From NCBI GenBank assembly GCA_934573735.1, contig CAKTMC010000001.1:124001-188000 (forward strand): a DNA stretch of 64,000 nt, given 5' to 3'. The position numbers and the translations under genes are program-made. The DNA is from an uncultured Oscillospiraceae bacterium (GTDB lineage Bacteria; Bacillota; Clostridia; Oscillospirales; Oscillospiraceae). The notes beneath the pieces are model-generated. The model searched no databases and was not told the DNA's origin. It saw only the letters and a list, made by a program, of their open reading frames with translations. Below, in pieces: positions 33,439-41,903 of the stretch. How positions within the stretch are numbered: position 1 is the first letter of the stretch; each line of letters begins with the position of its first letter.

Positions 33439-35529
33439 TTATTTGAATATAAGCTTTACAAGCATACAAAGAATAACACCGAACATAGTCGGCAGGACGG
33501 CGGCGACCGCAGTCCATGCAAGGCTACCGCTCTCCTTTTTTATCGTCAAGAGCGTAGTGGAGCAGGGCCAATGCAGAAGCGTAAATATAATCACGCAGAG
33601 TGCAGTCAGCGTGGTCCAGCCGTTTGCCCGGAGCACCGCACATAGCGACTCAAGCCCGCCTATCGGCGCAAGACTTCCCTGCGCCGTGTATATCATCAGC
33701 GCCACCGGCAGGACTATCTCATTTGCGGGAAGCCCGAGTATAAAGGCCAGAAGAATGACTCCGTCCATGCCCATAAGCCGCCCAAGCGGCTCAAGAAATC
33801 CCGCGCACTGCTGCAAAAGGCTCTCCCCGCCTGCGCTTATGTTCGCCAGCGCCCAGATTATCGCCCCGGCAGGCGCGGCGACTGCGGCGGCGCGCCCGAG
33901 GACAAACAGCGTCCTGTCTAAAATGGAGCGTACCAGCACCTGCGCTATCTGCGGCATACGGTAGGGCGGCAGCTCGAGTATAAAGCTGCTCTCCGCGCCG
34001 CGCAGAAGCGTTGCCGACAGCAGCCTCGTAGCGGCAAAGCTCAGCATGACGGCAAGCAAAATCACGCCCGTCAGCATGAGCGCCGGTACGAATGCGCCGC
34101 CGGAGGCAAAAAACATCGTGATTATCGTGATGAGCGCCGGGAAACGCCCGTTGCAGGGCATGAAGCTGTTTGTCAGCATTGCAAGCAGCCTTTCACGCGG
34201 GGAGTCGATGATGCGGCAGCCGACCACGCCCGCCGCGTTGCAGCCCAGCCCCATGCACATCGTCAAGGCCTGCTTTCCGCAGGCGCGGCACCTTTTGAAG
34301 GGACAGTCTAAATTATACGCGGCGCGCGGAAGGTAGCCCGCGTCCTCAAGCAGCGTGAACAGCGGAAAGAATATCGCCATCGGCGGCAGCATCACGGAGG
34401 TCACCCACGCAAGCACACGGTACGAGCCGTCGAGCAGCAGTCCGCGCAGCCACTCAGATGCGCCGAGTGCGGAAAACAGCGCGTTCAGCGCCCGCTCGCC
34501 GTGGCCGAGCAGCCATGCCAGCCACTCCGAGGGGTAATTTGCGCCGACTATCGTGATATAGAGCACTACGGCAAGCAGCGCCAGCATCATCGGATATCCG
34601 AGCAGTCTGCCGGTCACTATGCGGTCAATACGCCGGTCGCGGTCGGTATAGCCGCCCTCCCGATGCACACAAACGCCGCATATGTTCTCGCTCTCCTGCA
34701 TCAGCGCCGTGACGAGCATATCCTTTAGCTTTTCCGCGTCTATCCCCTGCTCCGATAGCTTTTCGCGCTCCCTCGCGGCAAGCTCTGCAAGCGGAGTCCT
34801 GTCAAGCGCGCCTAAATACTCCTCGATGCGCCGGTTCAGCGCCGCGTCATTTTCGAGCATACGCAGGCAGAGCCAGCGCGGGCAGAGTCGAGACTCGCAT
34901 AGCTTCTCCGCCTCGGGCAGCAGCGCCGCGACCGCATTTTCTATTGTCTCGGGGTATGTGACGGTATAGGCGCGGCTTTCCGGCGCCTTGAGCAGCCGCG
35001 GCAGAGCGGCAATGATTTTCTCCCGTCCGCCGCGTGAGCGCGCCGCGACTTTGAGCGCGGGCACGCCGAGCCTTTCCTCAAGCGCGGCAATATCCACGCT
35101 TATCCCCTTGCGCGCCGCCTCGTCAATGAGATTGACGCATACAAGCGCCCTGCCGCCAAGCTCCAAGGCTTGCAGCACAAGATTGAGATTTCGTTCAAGA
35201 CAGCAGGCGTCGCAGACGATAATCACCGCGTCCGCGCCGCCGAAGCATATGAAATCGCGTGCGACCTCCTCCTCGGCAGAGCGTGCCATCAGCGAATAAC
35301 AGCCCGGGAGATCGACAAGCAAATGCTCGCCGCAGCGCCCCCGCGCATTTACGACGGTCTTCCCCGGCCAATTTCCGGTATGCTGATGCAGCCCGGTCAG
35401 CGCGTTAAAAACCGTGCTTTTGCCGACGTTCGGGTTGCCTGCCAGCGCGATGACGCTCCCGCCCTCGCCCGGATGAAGCTCAACTTCCGCCGCGGCTCTG
35501 CGCCCCGTGGAGCTCCCGCTCAGTCCCAT
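33439..35529 (-). CDS. feoB: Ferrous iron transporter FeoB
   Basis: GTP-dependent Fe(II) importer of the cytoplasmic membrane. 696 residues: a G domain at the N-terminus (ALAGNPNVGKSTVFN G1, DLPGCYSL G3, CVNLIDEA G4), a helical insertion domain, and from about 280 a polytopic region with two Gate motifs and 7-8 helices. The second ATG (35529) is preferred because AGGAGG stands 6 bases upstream, whereas it abuts the ATG at 35535. It overlaps the end of feoA by about 50 bases. Ferrous iron supply fits the iron-sulfur and hydrogenase genes nearby. Confidence 0.95.
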   Translation of the reverse strand: MGLSGSSTGRRAAAEVELHPGEGGSVIALAGNPNVGKSTVFNALTGLHQHTGNWPGKTVVNARGRCGEHLLVDLPGCYSLMARSAEEEVARDFICFGGADAVIIVCDACCLERNLNLVLQALELGGRALVCVNLIDEAARKGISVDIAALEERLGVPALKVAARSRGGREKIIAALPRLLKAPESRAYTVTYPETIENAVAALLPEAEKLCESRLCPRWLCLRMLENDAALNRRIEEYLGALDRTPLAELAAREREKLSEQGIDAEKLKDMLVTALMQESENICGVCVHREGGYTDRDRRIDRIVTGRLLGYPMMLALLAVVLYITIVGANYPSEWLAWLLGHGERALNALFSALGASEWLRGLLLDGSYRVLAWVTSVMLPPMAIFFPLFTLLEDAGYLPRAAYNLDCPFKRCRACGKQALTMCMGLGCNAAGVVGCRIIDSPRERLLAMLTNSFMPCNGRFPALITIITMFFASGGAFVPALMLTGVILLAVMLSFAATRLLSATLLRGAESSFILELPPYRMPQIAQVLVRSILDRTLFVLGRAAAVAAPAGAIIWALANISAGGESLLQQCAGFLEPLGRLMGMDGVILLAFILGLPANEIVLPVALMIYTAQGSLAPIGGLESLCAVLRANGWTTLTALCVIIFTLLHWPCSTTLLTIKKESGSLAWTAVAAVLPTMFGVILCMLVKLIFK

Positions 35530-35791
35530 GCCCATCCTCCTCTCCGGCGCGGAGAATTATTTTCCGGCAGTCCTCGCGGCGCAGTGCCAGCACCGCCCCG
35601 CGCACAAGATAGGCGCGCGGATCTCCGCCGGGGCTTACACCGAGACATTCAACGCGCACACCGGGCGTGAGTCCCATATCCAGAAGCCGCCGGCGCATCC
35701 CGCAGCCGGACTCCAGTCTTATCAACGTCGCGCTCTCGCCGCTTTGCAGCCTGTCAAGGCTGAATTCTCCGTTCCAATTCAAAAATAACAC
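35480..35791 (-). CDS. feoA: Ferrous iron transport protein FeoA
   Basis: Small SH3-like cytosolic partner of FeoB. The core is residues about 12-85: LDRLQSGESATLIRLESG, RRRLLDMGLTPGVRVE, and RGAVLALRREDCRKI. The frame opens with GTG at 35791 inside a strong stem-loop; a TTG at 35782 is an alternative. The ribosome site is poor, so the start is uncertain. The C-terminal 15 residues overlap feoB and are probably nonessential. Length (103) is slightly above the usual 75-85. Confidence 0.85.
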   Translation of the reverse strand: MLFLNWNGEFSLDRLQSGESATLIRLESGCGMRRRLLDMGLTPGVRVECLGVSPGGDPRAYLVRGAVLALRREDCRKIILRAGEEDGHGTERELHGAQSRGGS

Positions 35792-35834
35792 CCGCTTCCA
35801 CCACCAGTATATTGCGCGGCGGTGCAGCGGGTGT
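35788..35834 (-). promoter_or_regulatory. Stem-loop at the feoA start
   Basis: ACACCCGCT (35788-35796) pairs with AGCGGGTGT (35826-35834), with a further four-base CACC/GGTG pairing inside and a 12-base central loop. On the leftward strand the 3' arm runs into the proposed feoA GTG and ATTTTTG. It could act as an attenuator or block feoA translation. No Fur box is evident to me. Confidence 0.5.
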
Positions 35835-35845
35835 CAGATTTTTTC

Positions 35846-35873
35846 AAAAGAGCAGCCAAGCGGCTGCTCTTTT
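35846..35873 (-). terminator. Terminator of the hydrogenase operon
   Basis: A 12-bp inverted repeat (35846-35857 with 35862-35873) with a 4-base loop; its leftward 3' arm ends in T4 and then a T6 run after one base. It starts 11 bases after the stop of the last hydrogenase gene. Confidence 0.88.
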
Positions 35874-35883
35874 ATGGGATACT

Positions 35884-36507
35884 TTACATTATGATGCACT
35901 TTTTGGGGCAGATCTCGGCGCAGGTACCGCAGGCGACGCACTTCTCGTCGTCAAGCTTCCACGTCTTGTTCGCACGGTATACCTCTATCGCCCCGGCGGG
36001 GCATTTCTTGGCGCAGAGCGTACAGTACACGCATCTTGACGGGTCGCTGACGGGCTTACCGTCGTCGCGGGGCTTGATTTCTGCGGCGGGGGCTGCGTCC
36101 TCACACTTTGCGGCAGGTGCGGGAGCTGCTTTTTTGGCGGGCGGCTTCTTTATAAAGCTGCCGCTGACGAGCAGATCCTCCTCCTTGGTCGCTACCATGT
36201 GATAGTCGCCGCTGAGCTCTATCGCCTTGCGCGAGCAGAAGTCGGCGCAGGTGGCGCAGAAGGTGCAGGAGCCGAGATTGAAGGTCAGGGTTATCTTGTC
36301 GCCCTCCTCGGTCTTCTCAACGGTGCGGGTGATGGCGTTGCCGGAGCAGACGCGCTCACACATACCGCAGGCAATGCACCTGTCGGCGTGATAGACTATT
36401 CTGCCGCGATAATTGGGCGCGGCCTCGCTGGGTACGGCGGGATACATCGCGCAGCTCGGTTTGCTGAAAAGCTGGCTTATGGCTTCTTTTACAAACGGAA
36501 AGTCCAT
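35884..36507 (-). CDS. mbhN: Hydrogenase electron-transfer subunit with four [4Fe-4S] motifs (MbhN-like)
   Basis: Polyferredoxin subunit of the hydrogenase, passing electrons from ferredoxin towards the small subunit. 207 residues. CIACGMCERVC and CTFCATCADFC form the first pair; after an Ala/Lys/Pro linker (PPAKKAAPAPAAK), CVYCTLCAKKC and CVACGTCAEIC form a second pair. MbhN in Pyrococcus has a single pair, so the second, linker-joined pair is extra. Its start overlaps the small subunit stop. Last gene of the operon. Confidence 0.88.
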   Translation of the reverse strand: MDFPFVKEAISQLFSKPSCAMYPAVPSEAAPNYRGRIVYHADRCIACGMCERVCSGNAITRTVEKTEEGDKITLTFNLGSCTFCATCADFCSRKAIELSGDYHMVATKEEDLLVSGSFIKKPPAKKAAPAPAAKCEDAAPAAEIKPRDDGKPVSDPSRCVYCTLCAKKCPAGAIEVYRANKTWKLDDEKCVACGTCAEICPKKCIIM

Positions 36508-36947
36508 TATTTCTGCTCCCTCTTTTCCTTGAGAATTTTGGTCGCAAGAGCAAGACCGTCAATAATCGCCTCGGGTTTCGGGGCGCAGCCGGCGATGTCC
36601 ACATCGACATGGACATACTTGCTCAGCGGACCCGCGACGGAGTAGCTGCCGCGGAACACATTGCCCGACTGCGGGCAGGAGCCCATCGTGACTATGCAGC
36701 GCGGCTCCGGAACCTGAGATATCGCACGCAGGACACGGGGAAGAGACTGCTTGGTCACGGGACCGGTCACGACGACGATATCCGCATGGCGGGGCGTGCC
36801 CGCAAGCTTGAAGCCGAGACGCTCCGCGTCATAGCGCGGGGTCAGCACGGAGACAAGCTCGATGTCGCAGCCGTTGCAGGAGCCGGCGTTGATATGAAAC
36901 AGCCACGGGGACTTGGCGGTGCTTTCCGCAATAAGTTTCTTAAACAT
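36507..36947 (-). CDS. mbhJ: [NiFe] hydrogenase small subunit (NuoB/MbhJ-like)
   Basis: Carries the proximal [4Fe-4S] cluster next to the NiFe site. The 146 residues show HINAGSCNGCDIELVS near 19-34, with the two proximal cysteines, then GPVTKQSLPRVLRA, MGSCPQSGNVFRG and DIAGCAPKPEAI, which supply the other ligands. This is the short group-4/NuoB form. It is 13 bases after the NuoH-like gene. It contacts the large subunit and the MbhN-type ferredoxin. Confidence 0.93.
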   Translation of the reverse strand: MFKKLIAESTAKSPWLFHINAGSCNGCDIELVSVLTPRYDAERLGFKLAGTPRHADIVVVTGPVTKQSLPRVLRAISQVPEPRCIVTMGSCPQSGNVFRGSYSVAGPLSKYVHVDVDIAGCAPKPEAIIDGLALATKILKEKREQK

Positions 36948-36959
36948 ATTCGCCCCTCC

Positions 36960-37940
36960 TTACAGACCGTACCACGCGAGGACAAGGCTCACGAGCGCAA
37001 GTCCGGTGACGGCGGTCCAGTAGTATTTGAATATCTGCTCTATCTTGAGCCTTGCGGTCACGGCGTGGACAAAGGATATAGTCACCGCGGTCAGCAGAGT
37101 GCAGAGCGCAAAGAGAATTATACCGTCCAGAACAAGAATCCCGGTGCCGATGCCGCCGAGGAAAAGCGCTACGAACATTGAGGTGAGAGTCAGCATTTTG
37201 ACCGCGTGGCTGAGCTTGAACACGCCCAGAGGCGCGCCGCTGTACTCGGCAAGCAGACCCTCGCAAATCTCCGTCTCGGCCTCGGCCGCGTCGAAGGGAT
37301 GATTTCCGGTCTCGCCGGGGATGATGAGGAGGAATGCAAGTGCTGCGGGTATCATCGAGGGATGCAGTATAAGGCTGCCGTTTTGGAGCTGATAAGCGGC
37401 TATCTTCGTCATGGAGAAGGTAAGCCCGGTGCCGAGTGCGTCTCCCACGGTCTTGCCGACGGCGAGAAGCACCAGAACCAGCGGCAGCTCGCAGGAGATT
37501 ATCGTGACCATCTCACGGCTCAGACCAACTCCCGCGTAGGGAGAGCCGGAGGCCGCGCCGCCCATCATAACCGCTATCGCGGGGATGAGCAGAAGATAGA
37601 GTATGACGATAATATCCGCAATGTCACCGAGGGCGGCAAAGGGAGTAAAGCCGTGGATGGGAATGAAAAGCTGGATGACCACAAGCGCCGCAAGACCGAC
37701 TATGGGGGCTGCAAGGAAGGTGGTCTTGGATGCAACGGCGGGGATTATGGTCTCCTTGCCGCAGAGCTTGAAGAAATCGTAGAAGGGCTGGAGTATCGGC
37801 GGGCCGACGCGCTTCTGCATTCTTGCAACAAGCTTGCGGTCAATGCCGCAGAGCAGCAGTCCCGCAACGAAGCAGAACAGGAAGCCGGGGAAAATCAGGA
37901 TATAGCCGAGATACTGGAGATAATTCAGAACCATACTCAT
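36960..37940 (-). CDS. mbhM: Membrane subunit NuoH/MbhM-like
   Basis: Anchors the peripheral hydrogenase module and links it to the ion-translocating subunits. Eight or so helices in 326 residues. The cytoplasmic loop RKLVARMQKRVGPPILQPFY near 33-52 and GETGNHPFDAAEAETEICEG near 207 are the hallmark segments of NuoH. The start is the ATG at 37940, 8 bases after GGAGG; a GTG at 37949 overlaps that site. Its glutamates in the EAETE region are implicated in ion coupling in this family. Confidence 0.93.
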   Translation of the reverse strand: MSMVLNYLQYLGYILIFPGFLFCFVAGLLLCGIDRKLVARMQKRVGPPILQPFYDFFKLCGKETIIPAVASKTTFLAAPIVGLAALVVIQLFIPIHGFTPFAALGDIADIIVILYLLLIPAIAVMMGGAASGSPYAGVGLSREMVTIISCELPLVLVLLAVGKTVGDALGTGLTFSMTKIAAYQLQNGSLILHPSMIPAALAFLLIIPGETGNHPFDAAEAETEICEGLLAEYSGAPLGVFKLSHAVKMLTLTSMFVALFLGGIGTGILVLDGIILFALCTLLTAVTISFVHAVTARLKIEQIFKYYWTAVTGLALVSLVLAWYGL

Positions 37941-37953
37941 AATTCCCACCTCC

Positions 37954-39882
37954 TTAAAGTGCTATCTGCATGAACAGCGTGGCCAAGGCCAGCGCCACGA
38001 CCGCCCAGAGGGCATAATCGTTGACGATGCCGCTGTGCAGATCGTGCATGAAGCTGAAGTAATGCCGCCAGTTATGCTTGAAGCCCCAGAAAAGGTCGCC
38101 GCCGCCAACCTGCGAATAGACGCTCTTTTCGCCGCCGAAGAACAGGTCGTACTTGCCCTCCTCGGTCTCGGACTTCTTCTCGCTGACCTGATCGTACTTG
38201 CCCATTATCGCAACCAGCGTAAGCGCCAGCAGTGCGATGGCAAGCACCAGCAGCCAGTGGATCGGGTTCCATGCGCCGACAGCGGCGAAGCTTGCCGCCT
38301 GAGCCACGGGAGCGTTTGCGCCCATGACGCTCTCGGCATAGCCGGAGCCGAGCATACTGTTGATGTAATTGCCGACATTGAACACAGCCTCCGCTGCGGG
38401 CTGAGTGAGATTTGCGGTGACCCAGTTCGGGAACAGACCGCTGAGCAGGCATATCGCCGCAAAGAGCCCCATGGCAAGGCGCATTCCGAAGGGAACCTCC
38501 TTGACGTTCTCATATTCGGCGGGAAGTCTGCCGAAGAACACCGACTGCGCGACCTTGACGAAGGAGGCAAGGGTCAGCACGGAGGTGATGAGGGCGATTA
38601 TCGTCACGAGCAGGAAGCCGATGTTACCGCTTTCGACTGCCTTCATATAGGTCGCCTGGTAGATCATCCACTTGGAGGCAAAGCCGTTGAAGGGCGGCAC
38701 GCCGCTTATCGACGCTGCGCCGATCAGGAACAGCACCGTGGTATGCGGCATTTTCTTTGAAAGTCCGCCGAGACGGTTGAGGTCGGTGGTGCCGGTCTGA
38801 TGCAGCACGGCGCCGGCGGCAAGGAACAACAGGCCCTTGAACATGGTGTGGTTCATGGCGTGGAAAAGTCCTGCGGACATTCCGAGCGCGGTAGACAGTC
38901 CCGCCGCCGTGAGCACATAACCTATCTGGGAAATGCTGTGGAAGGCGAGCAGACGCTTGAAGTCATGCTGCGCCAGCGCCATGGTGACGCAGACGAACAT
39001 ACTGACGCTGCCGACAAACACAAGCAAAAACTGCATTGCGCCAAGTCCCATGCTCTGGAACAGGAAGTAGGTAAGACGGATGATGCCGTAGATACCGGAC
39101 TTTGTGAGTACGCCGGAGATGAGCACCGAGATGGAGGCCGGAGCCGCGCCGTGCGCATCCGCCGCCAGCGGATGAAAGGGCACGATAAAGGCCTTGGTGC
39201 TGAAGCCGACAAAGAGCAGGGCAAAGGCAAGCTTTGTGGAATTATTGAGATTGCCGGGGATGAGCGCGGAGAGCTGGGCGAAGTTCAGGGTATGCACCTG
39301 AGCGTAGAGCATTATCGTGCCGACCAGTATGCAGGTCGAGCCGATGCAGCCGACGACAAGGTACTTAAACGCTGCCTCAAGCGCACCGTGCGCGGTATTT
39401 CTAAACGCGGTGAGCGCGACGGCGGCAAAGGTGAGTATCTCGACCATGATGAACATATTGAAGATATCACCCGAGAGGACAAGACCCATAACGCCGCCTG
39501 CGAGCATGAGAAACAGGGTATAATACTGCGGGACGTTGTCGTCATGGCTCATGTACTTGAAGGAGTAGACGCAGGAGACGAACACCGCCGTTGAGATAAG
39601 CAGACCGAAGAACAGGCTGAGCGCATCGACCTCAAGCGCGATGCCGATGGCGTAGCCGCCCGCCATGGAGCGGTTGCCCATCCAGTAGCTGATTATCTCG
39701 CCCTCAAGCATAACGGGTCTTACAAGATAGATCATGCAGGCAAGGGAAATCGAAACCGCAAGAAACGCGATGATGTTTCTGAAGGTCTTGTTCCGGCCGA
39801 ACATGACGATAAGGAAGGCGCCGAGGAAGAGCACCATTACGGAGTAGACCGGGAAGTGCTGATAATTCATGACGCTTGTCAT
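37954..39882 (-). CDS. mbhH: MrpD/NuoL-like antiporter subunit MbhH with C-terminal extension
   Basis: Ion-translocating antiporter-like subunit of the hydrogenase. 642 residues, longer than Pyrococcus MbhH (about 510). The central 14-helix core has IMVEILTFAAVALTAF, HPLAADAHGAAPASISVLIS, LLAFHSISQIGYV and FHAMNHTMFKGLLFL, with the expected glutamate, lysine and histidine residues. The extra 120 residues at the end add two helices and a polar stretch (GGGDLFWGFKHNWRHYFSF), which looks like MbhI fused on. The start overlaps the MbhG gene stop by four bases. Confidence 0.9.
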   Translation of the reverse strand: MTSVMNYQHFPVYSVMVLFLGAFLIVMFGRNKTFRNIIAFLAVSISLACMIYLVRPVMLEGEIISYWMGNRSMAGGYAIGIALEVDALSLFFGLLISTAVFVSCVYSFKYMSHDDNVPQYYTLFLMLAGGVMGLVLSGDIFNMFIMVEILTFAAVALTAFRNTAHGALEAAFKYLVVGCIGSTCILVGTIMLYAQVHTLNFAQLSALIPGNLNNSTKLAFALLFVGFSTKAFIVPFHPLAADAHGAAPASISVLISGVLTKSGIYGIIRLTYFLFQSMGLGAMQFLLVFVGSVSMFVCVTMALAQHDFKRLLAFHSISQIGYVLTAAGLSTALGMSAGLFHAMNHTMFKGLLFLAAGAVLHQTGTTDLNRLGGLSKKMPHTTVLFLIGAASISGVPPFNGFASKWMIYQATYMKAVESGNIGFLLVTIIALITSVLTLASFVKVAQSVFFGRLPAEYENVKEVPFGMRLAMGLFAAICLLSGLFPNWVTANLTQPAAEAVFNVGNYINSMLGSGYAESVMGANAPVAQAASFAAVGAWNPIHWLLVLAIALLALTLVAIMGKYDQVSEKKSETEEGKYDLFFGGEKSVYSQVGGGDLFWGFKHNWRHYFSFMHDLHSGIVNDYALWAVVALALATLFMQIAL

Positions 39883-40226
39883 CCTCTCAGCCTCCTTATC
39901 TCACGGGTGTCGATAGTGCCGTACTGCTCCTCAAGCTTGATGACCAGGGCAAGCGACATTGCCGTAACGCAGGCGCCGATGACTATACTCGTCAGGGTAA
40001 GCGCCTGGGGGATGGGGTCTACAAAATGGCTCACTGCGGTGATTTCGCCCTCGGTAAATATGGGGGCGGTGCCGCCGTTGTAGCCGATGGAGATTATAAG
40101 CAGATTAACGCCGTAGTCGGCAATGCCGAGACCGATAACGGTCTTTACGAGGTTATACTTCGTCACGATGGTGTAAAAGCCGAGAACTATGAGGAAAAAG
40201 GCGGCAATATAGTTAAAAGTCATCAT
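39879..40226 (-). CDS. mbhG: MrpC/NuoK-like subunit MbhG
   Basis: Three-helix membrane subunit, 115 residues, homologous to MrpC and NuoK. GIADYGVNLLIISIGYNGGT and DPIPQALTLTSIVIGACVTA are typical. The ATG at 40226 has GAGG 8 bases upstream; a GTG at 40235 is rejected as it overlaps that site. Together with MbhH it forms part of the ion path. Tightly linked to its neighbours, with overlap to mbhH. Confidence 0.9.
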   Translation of the reverse strand: MMTFNYIAAFFLIVLGFYTIVTKYNLVKTVIGLGIADYGVNLLIISIGYNGGTAPIFTEGEITAVSHFVDPIPQALTLTSIVIGACVTAMSLALVIKLEEQYGTIDTREIRRLRG

Positions 40227-40236
40227 ATTTTCCACC

Positions 40237-40704
40237 TCACTTCTTATAGTCTATATCCTTGACCACCAGCAGGCCAAGCATGGAGATCGCAAGCACACCG
40301 ACGCCGGTAATGACCTTGAAGCCGACTATGGTGTCCATAATGAATATGGTGCCGGTACTGAAGAGGTCGCCGATATTGCCGATATCGCTGAATACGTTCT
40401 GGCAGAAGTTGCCCAGATACACAACGCCGAGCAGGGCGGCGATAATGTACAGGAAGGACAAGAAGCCCTCGGAATGATGCAGGAAGCCCGGACGCAGAGA
40501 CTTGAGCGTCACATCGTAGCCATGTCCGAGATAAATCAGAATGACCACTGCGACCATCAGAACGCCGCCCTGGAAGCCGCCGCCGGGGGAAAGATGCCCA
40601 TGCAGGATAAGATAAAAGATGTAGACCAGCGTCAGAGGCAAAATCTTGTCGCAGCCGCAGCGCTGTATAATACGCTTAATAGTGCGCTTTTTGCCGTCAT
40701 TCAT
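40237..40704 (-). CDS. mbhF: MrpB-like subunit MbhF
   Basis: Membrane subunit of 155 residues homologous to MrpB. Hallmarks are LYIFYLILHGHLSPGGGFQG-type sequence near 30-45 and GFLSFLYIIAALLGVVYLG, and four helices overall. The N-terminus is basic and cytoplasmic. The ATG has GGAGG 9 bases upstream, within the end of the mbhE gene. Part of the Mrp-like sodium or proton module. Confidence 0.9.
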   Translation of the reverse strand: MNDGKKRTIKRIIQRCGCDKILPLTLVYIFYLILHGHLSPGGGFQGGVLMVAVVILIYLGHGYDVTLKSLRPGFLHHSEGFLSFLYIIAALLGVVYLGNFCQNVFSDIGNIGDLFSTGTIFIMDTIVGFKVITGVGVLAISMLGLLVVKDIDYKK

Positions 40705-41053
40705 CCGTTTTCCCCTCCTTATCCGATTTTTTAGAGAAGAGTATTACAGCGGAGCCCGCAACGGCGGTGATGAGTATAAAGGCCTCGCCCATGGTGTCGT
40801 AGCCACGGAAGTCGAATACTATCGAGGTGACGTCGTTGACGGAATGGGTCTTGTCGAGGTTTTGCTGGATTATCGCGGCGGCAGCGCCGTCGGCGTTCGA
40901 GTCGTCATAGGAGGCGGGGTCCTGCATCAGCTCATACTCGCTCACGGCGGGCTTGCCGTTATAGGTGGGCTCCATTTTGCCCATGGAGACGGCCGCGAAC
41001 ACACCGGAAAACAGGAGAACGCCAAGGGAGACCCAAGTAAGAAACTTCTTCAT
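40697..41053 (-). CDS. mbhE: MbhE-like membrane subunit
   Basis: A 118-residue protein with an N-terminal helix (7-25), a polar extracytoplasmic stretch, and a C-terminal helix with FRGYDTMGEAFILITAVAGS, the MrpA C-terminal/MbhE signature. The C-terminus is charged and cytoplasmic. Overlaps both neighbours by a few bases (ATGA with the preceding gene). Role: structural part of the Mrp-like module. Confidence 0.87.
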   Translation of the reverse strand: MKKFLTWVSLGVLLFSGVFAAVSMGKMEPTYNGKPAVSEYELMQDPASYDDSNADGAAAAIIQQNLDKTHSVNDVTSIVFDFRGYDTMGEAFILITAVAGSAVILFSKKSDKEGKTDE

Positions 41054-41304
41054 TTATCGTCCCCTCCTCGAATTTTCTTGAGCGCGACAATGAATATCAG
41101 CGGGGAGAGCGCAGCGCCAACGGCGGCCTCGGATATTGCAACGTCGGGAGCCTGAAGTATCAGAAATTCCGCCGCGGCGAATATTCCGGTCACGCCCAAG
41201 GCGATGACGGAGGAAAGCAGCTTTTCAAAGTGGCAGGCCATAATCGCGGAAACGACGAGGCCGAGCAGCACCACGATATTGAGAATCATAACTATATTAC
41301 TCAT
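41050..41304 (-). CDS. mbhD: MbhD-like subunit (DUF4040)
   Basis: Three-helix membrane protein of 84 residues resembling the MrpA segment DUF4040. Conserved stretch: LILQAPDVAISEAAVGAALS, followed by a helix and a short charged end. The ATG at 41304 follows AGGAGGG and overlaps the end of the MrpG gene; longer in-frame extension upstream lies in that gene and is rejected. In Mrp-type complexes the acidic residue in this stretch lies near the ion path. Confidence 0.9.
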   Translation of the reverse strand: MSNIVMILNIVVLLGLVVSAIMACHFEKLLSSVIALGVTGIFAAAEFLILQAPDVAISEAAVGAALSPLIFIVALKKIRGGDDK

Positions 41305-41644
41305 CGCCGAAATCCCTCCTGAAATCGTCAATTTCCATCTTCTTTTCGGGACGGATACCCGCTCTGTACGCGCCCTTTGCGATAGCGTGAGCGCCCACGG
41401 GGTTGACGGTGATGACAAGCGCGGCAATGAGGGCGATTTTAATAGCCGTTGCCGGGTGTCCCATGATGAAAATGGCATAGAGCAGACCGCCGAGGGCAAC
41501 TCCGAGCATGCCGAGAGTCGTGACGCAGGTGCTCGCCTGCATACGGCAGTAGGTATCGGGCATTTTTACAACGCCTATGGTTCCGGCCAGGGCGAAGAAG
41601 GCTCCGACGACTAAGAGCACGTCAATTACTATCCTGAGGGCCAT
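41297..41644 (-). CDS. mbhC: MrpG-like subunit MbhC
   Basis: Three-helix membrane protein of 115 residues. GTIGVVKMPDTYCRMQASTC and the helix ending NPVGAHAIAKGAYRAG are the MrpG pattern. Two adjacent ATGs (41647, 41644) follow GGAGG; the second has the better 7-base spacing. It overlaps the MrpF gene by about 23 bases. The C-terminus is polar (RPEKKMEIDDFRRDFGDE). Confidence 0.88.
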   Translation of the reverse strand: MALRIVIDVLLVVGAFFALAGTIGVVKMPDTYCRMQASTCVTTLGMLGVALGGLLYAIFIMGHPATAIKIALIAALVITVNPVGAHAIAKGAYRAGIRPEKKMEIDDFRRDFGDE

Positions 41645-41903
41645 CATGCCACCTCCCCTTATCAAGATAACGGCCGACGAGCATCGTATTGATGATGCCG
41701 AGCAGCGCGCTTATTATTGCAACGTCAAGGAATATGCCGCGTCCGGTGTAGAGTGCGTAGAGCATCATGGCGCAGGATATGAGTATATCCGCGGTATCGC
41801 CGGCGACCATTCTGTCCGCTGCGGTGGGACCTTTGATAAGACGATACAGATTGATAAGCGCAAAGAGCGCGAAGAGCGCGGAAAAGATTACAAGCTCGAT
41901 CAT
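41622..41903 (-). CDS. mbhB: MrpF-like subunit MbhB
   Basis: Three-helix membrane protein of 93 residues. GPTAADRMVAGDTADILIS and FLDVAIISALLGIINT are the MrpF signatures. Of the possible starts, ATG 41903 has AAGGAGG 8 bases upstream; the ATGs at 41924 and 41909 are badly spaced. It overlaps mbhA and mbhC. The aspartates in the first cytoplasmic loop are conserved in the family. Confidence 0.87.
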   Translation of the reverse strand: MIELVIFSALFALFALINLYRLIKGPTAADRMVAGDTADILISCAMMLYALYTGRGIFLDVAIISALLGIINTMLVGRYLDKGRWHDGPQDSN

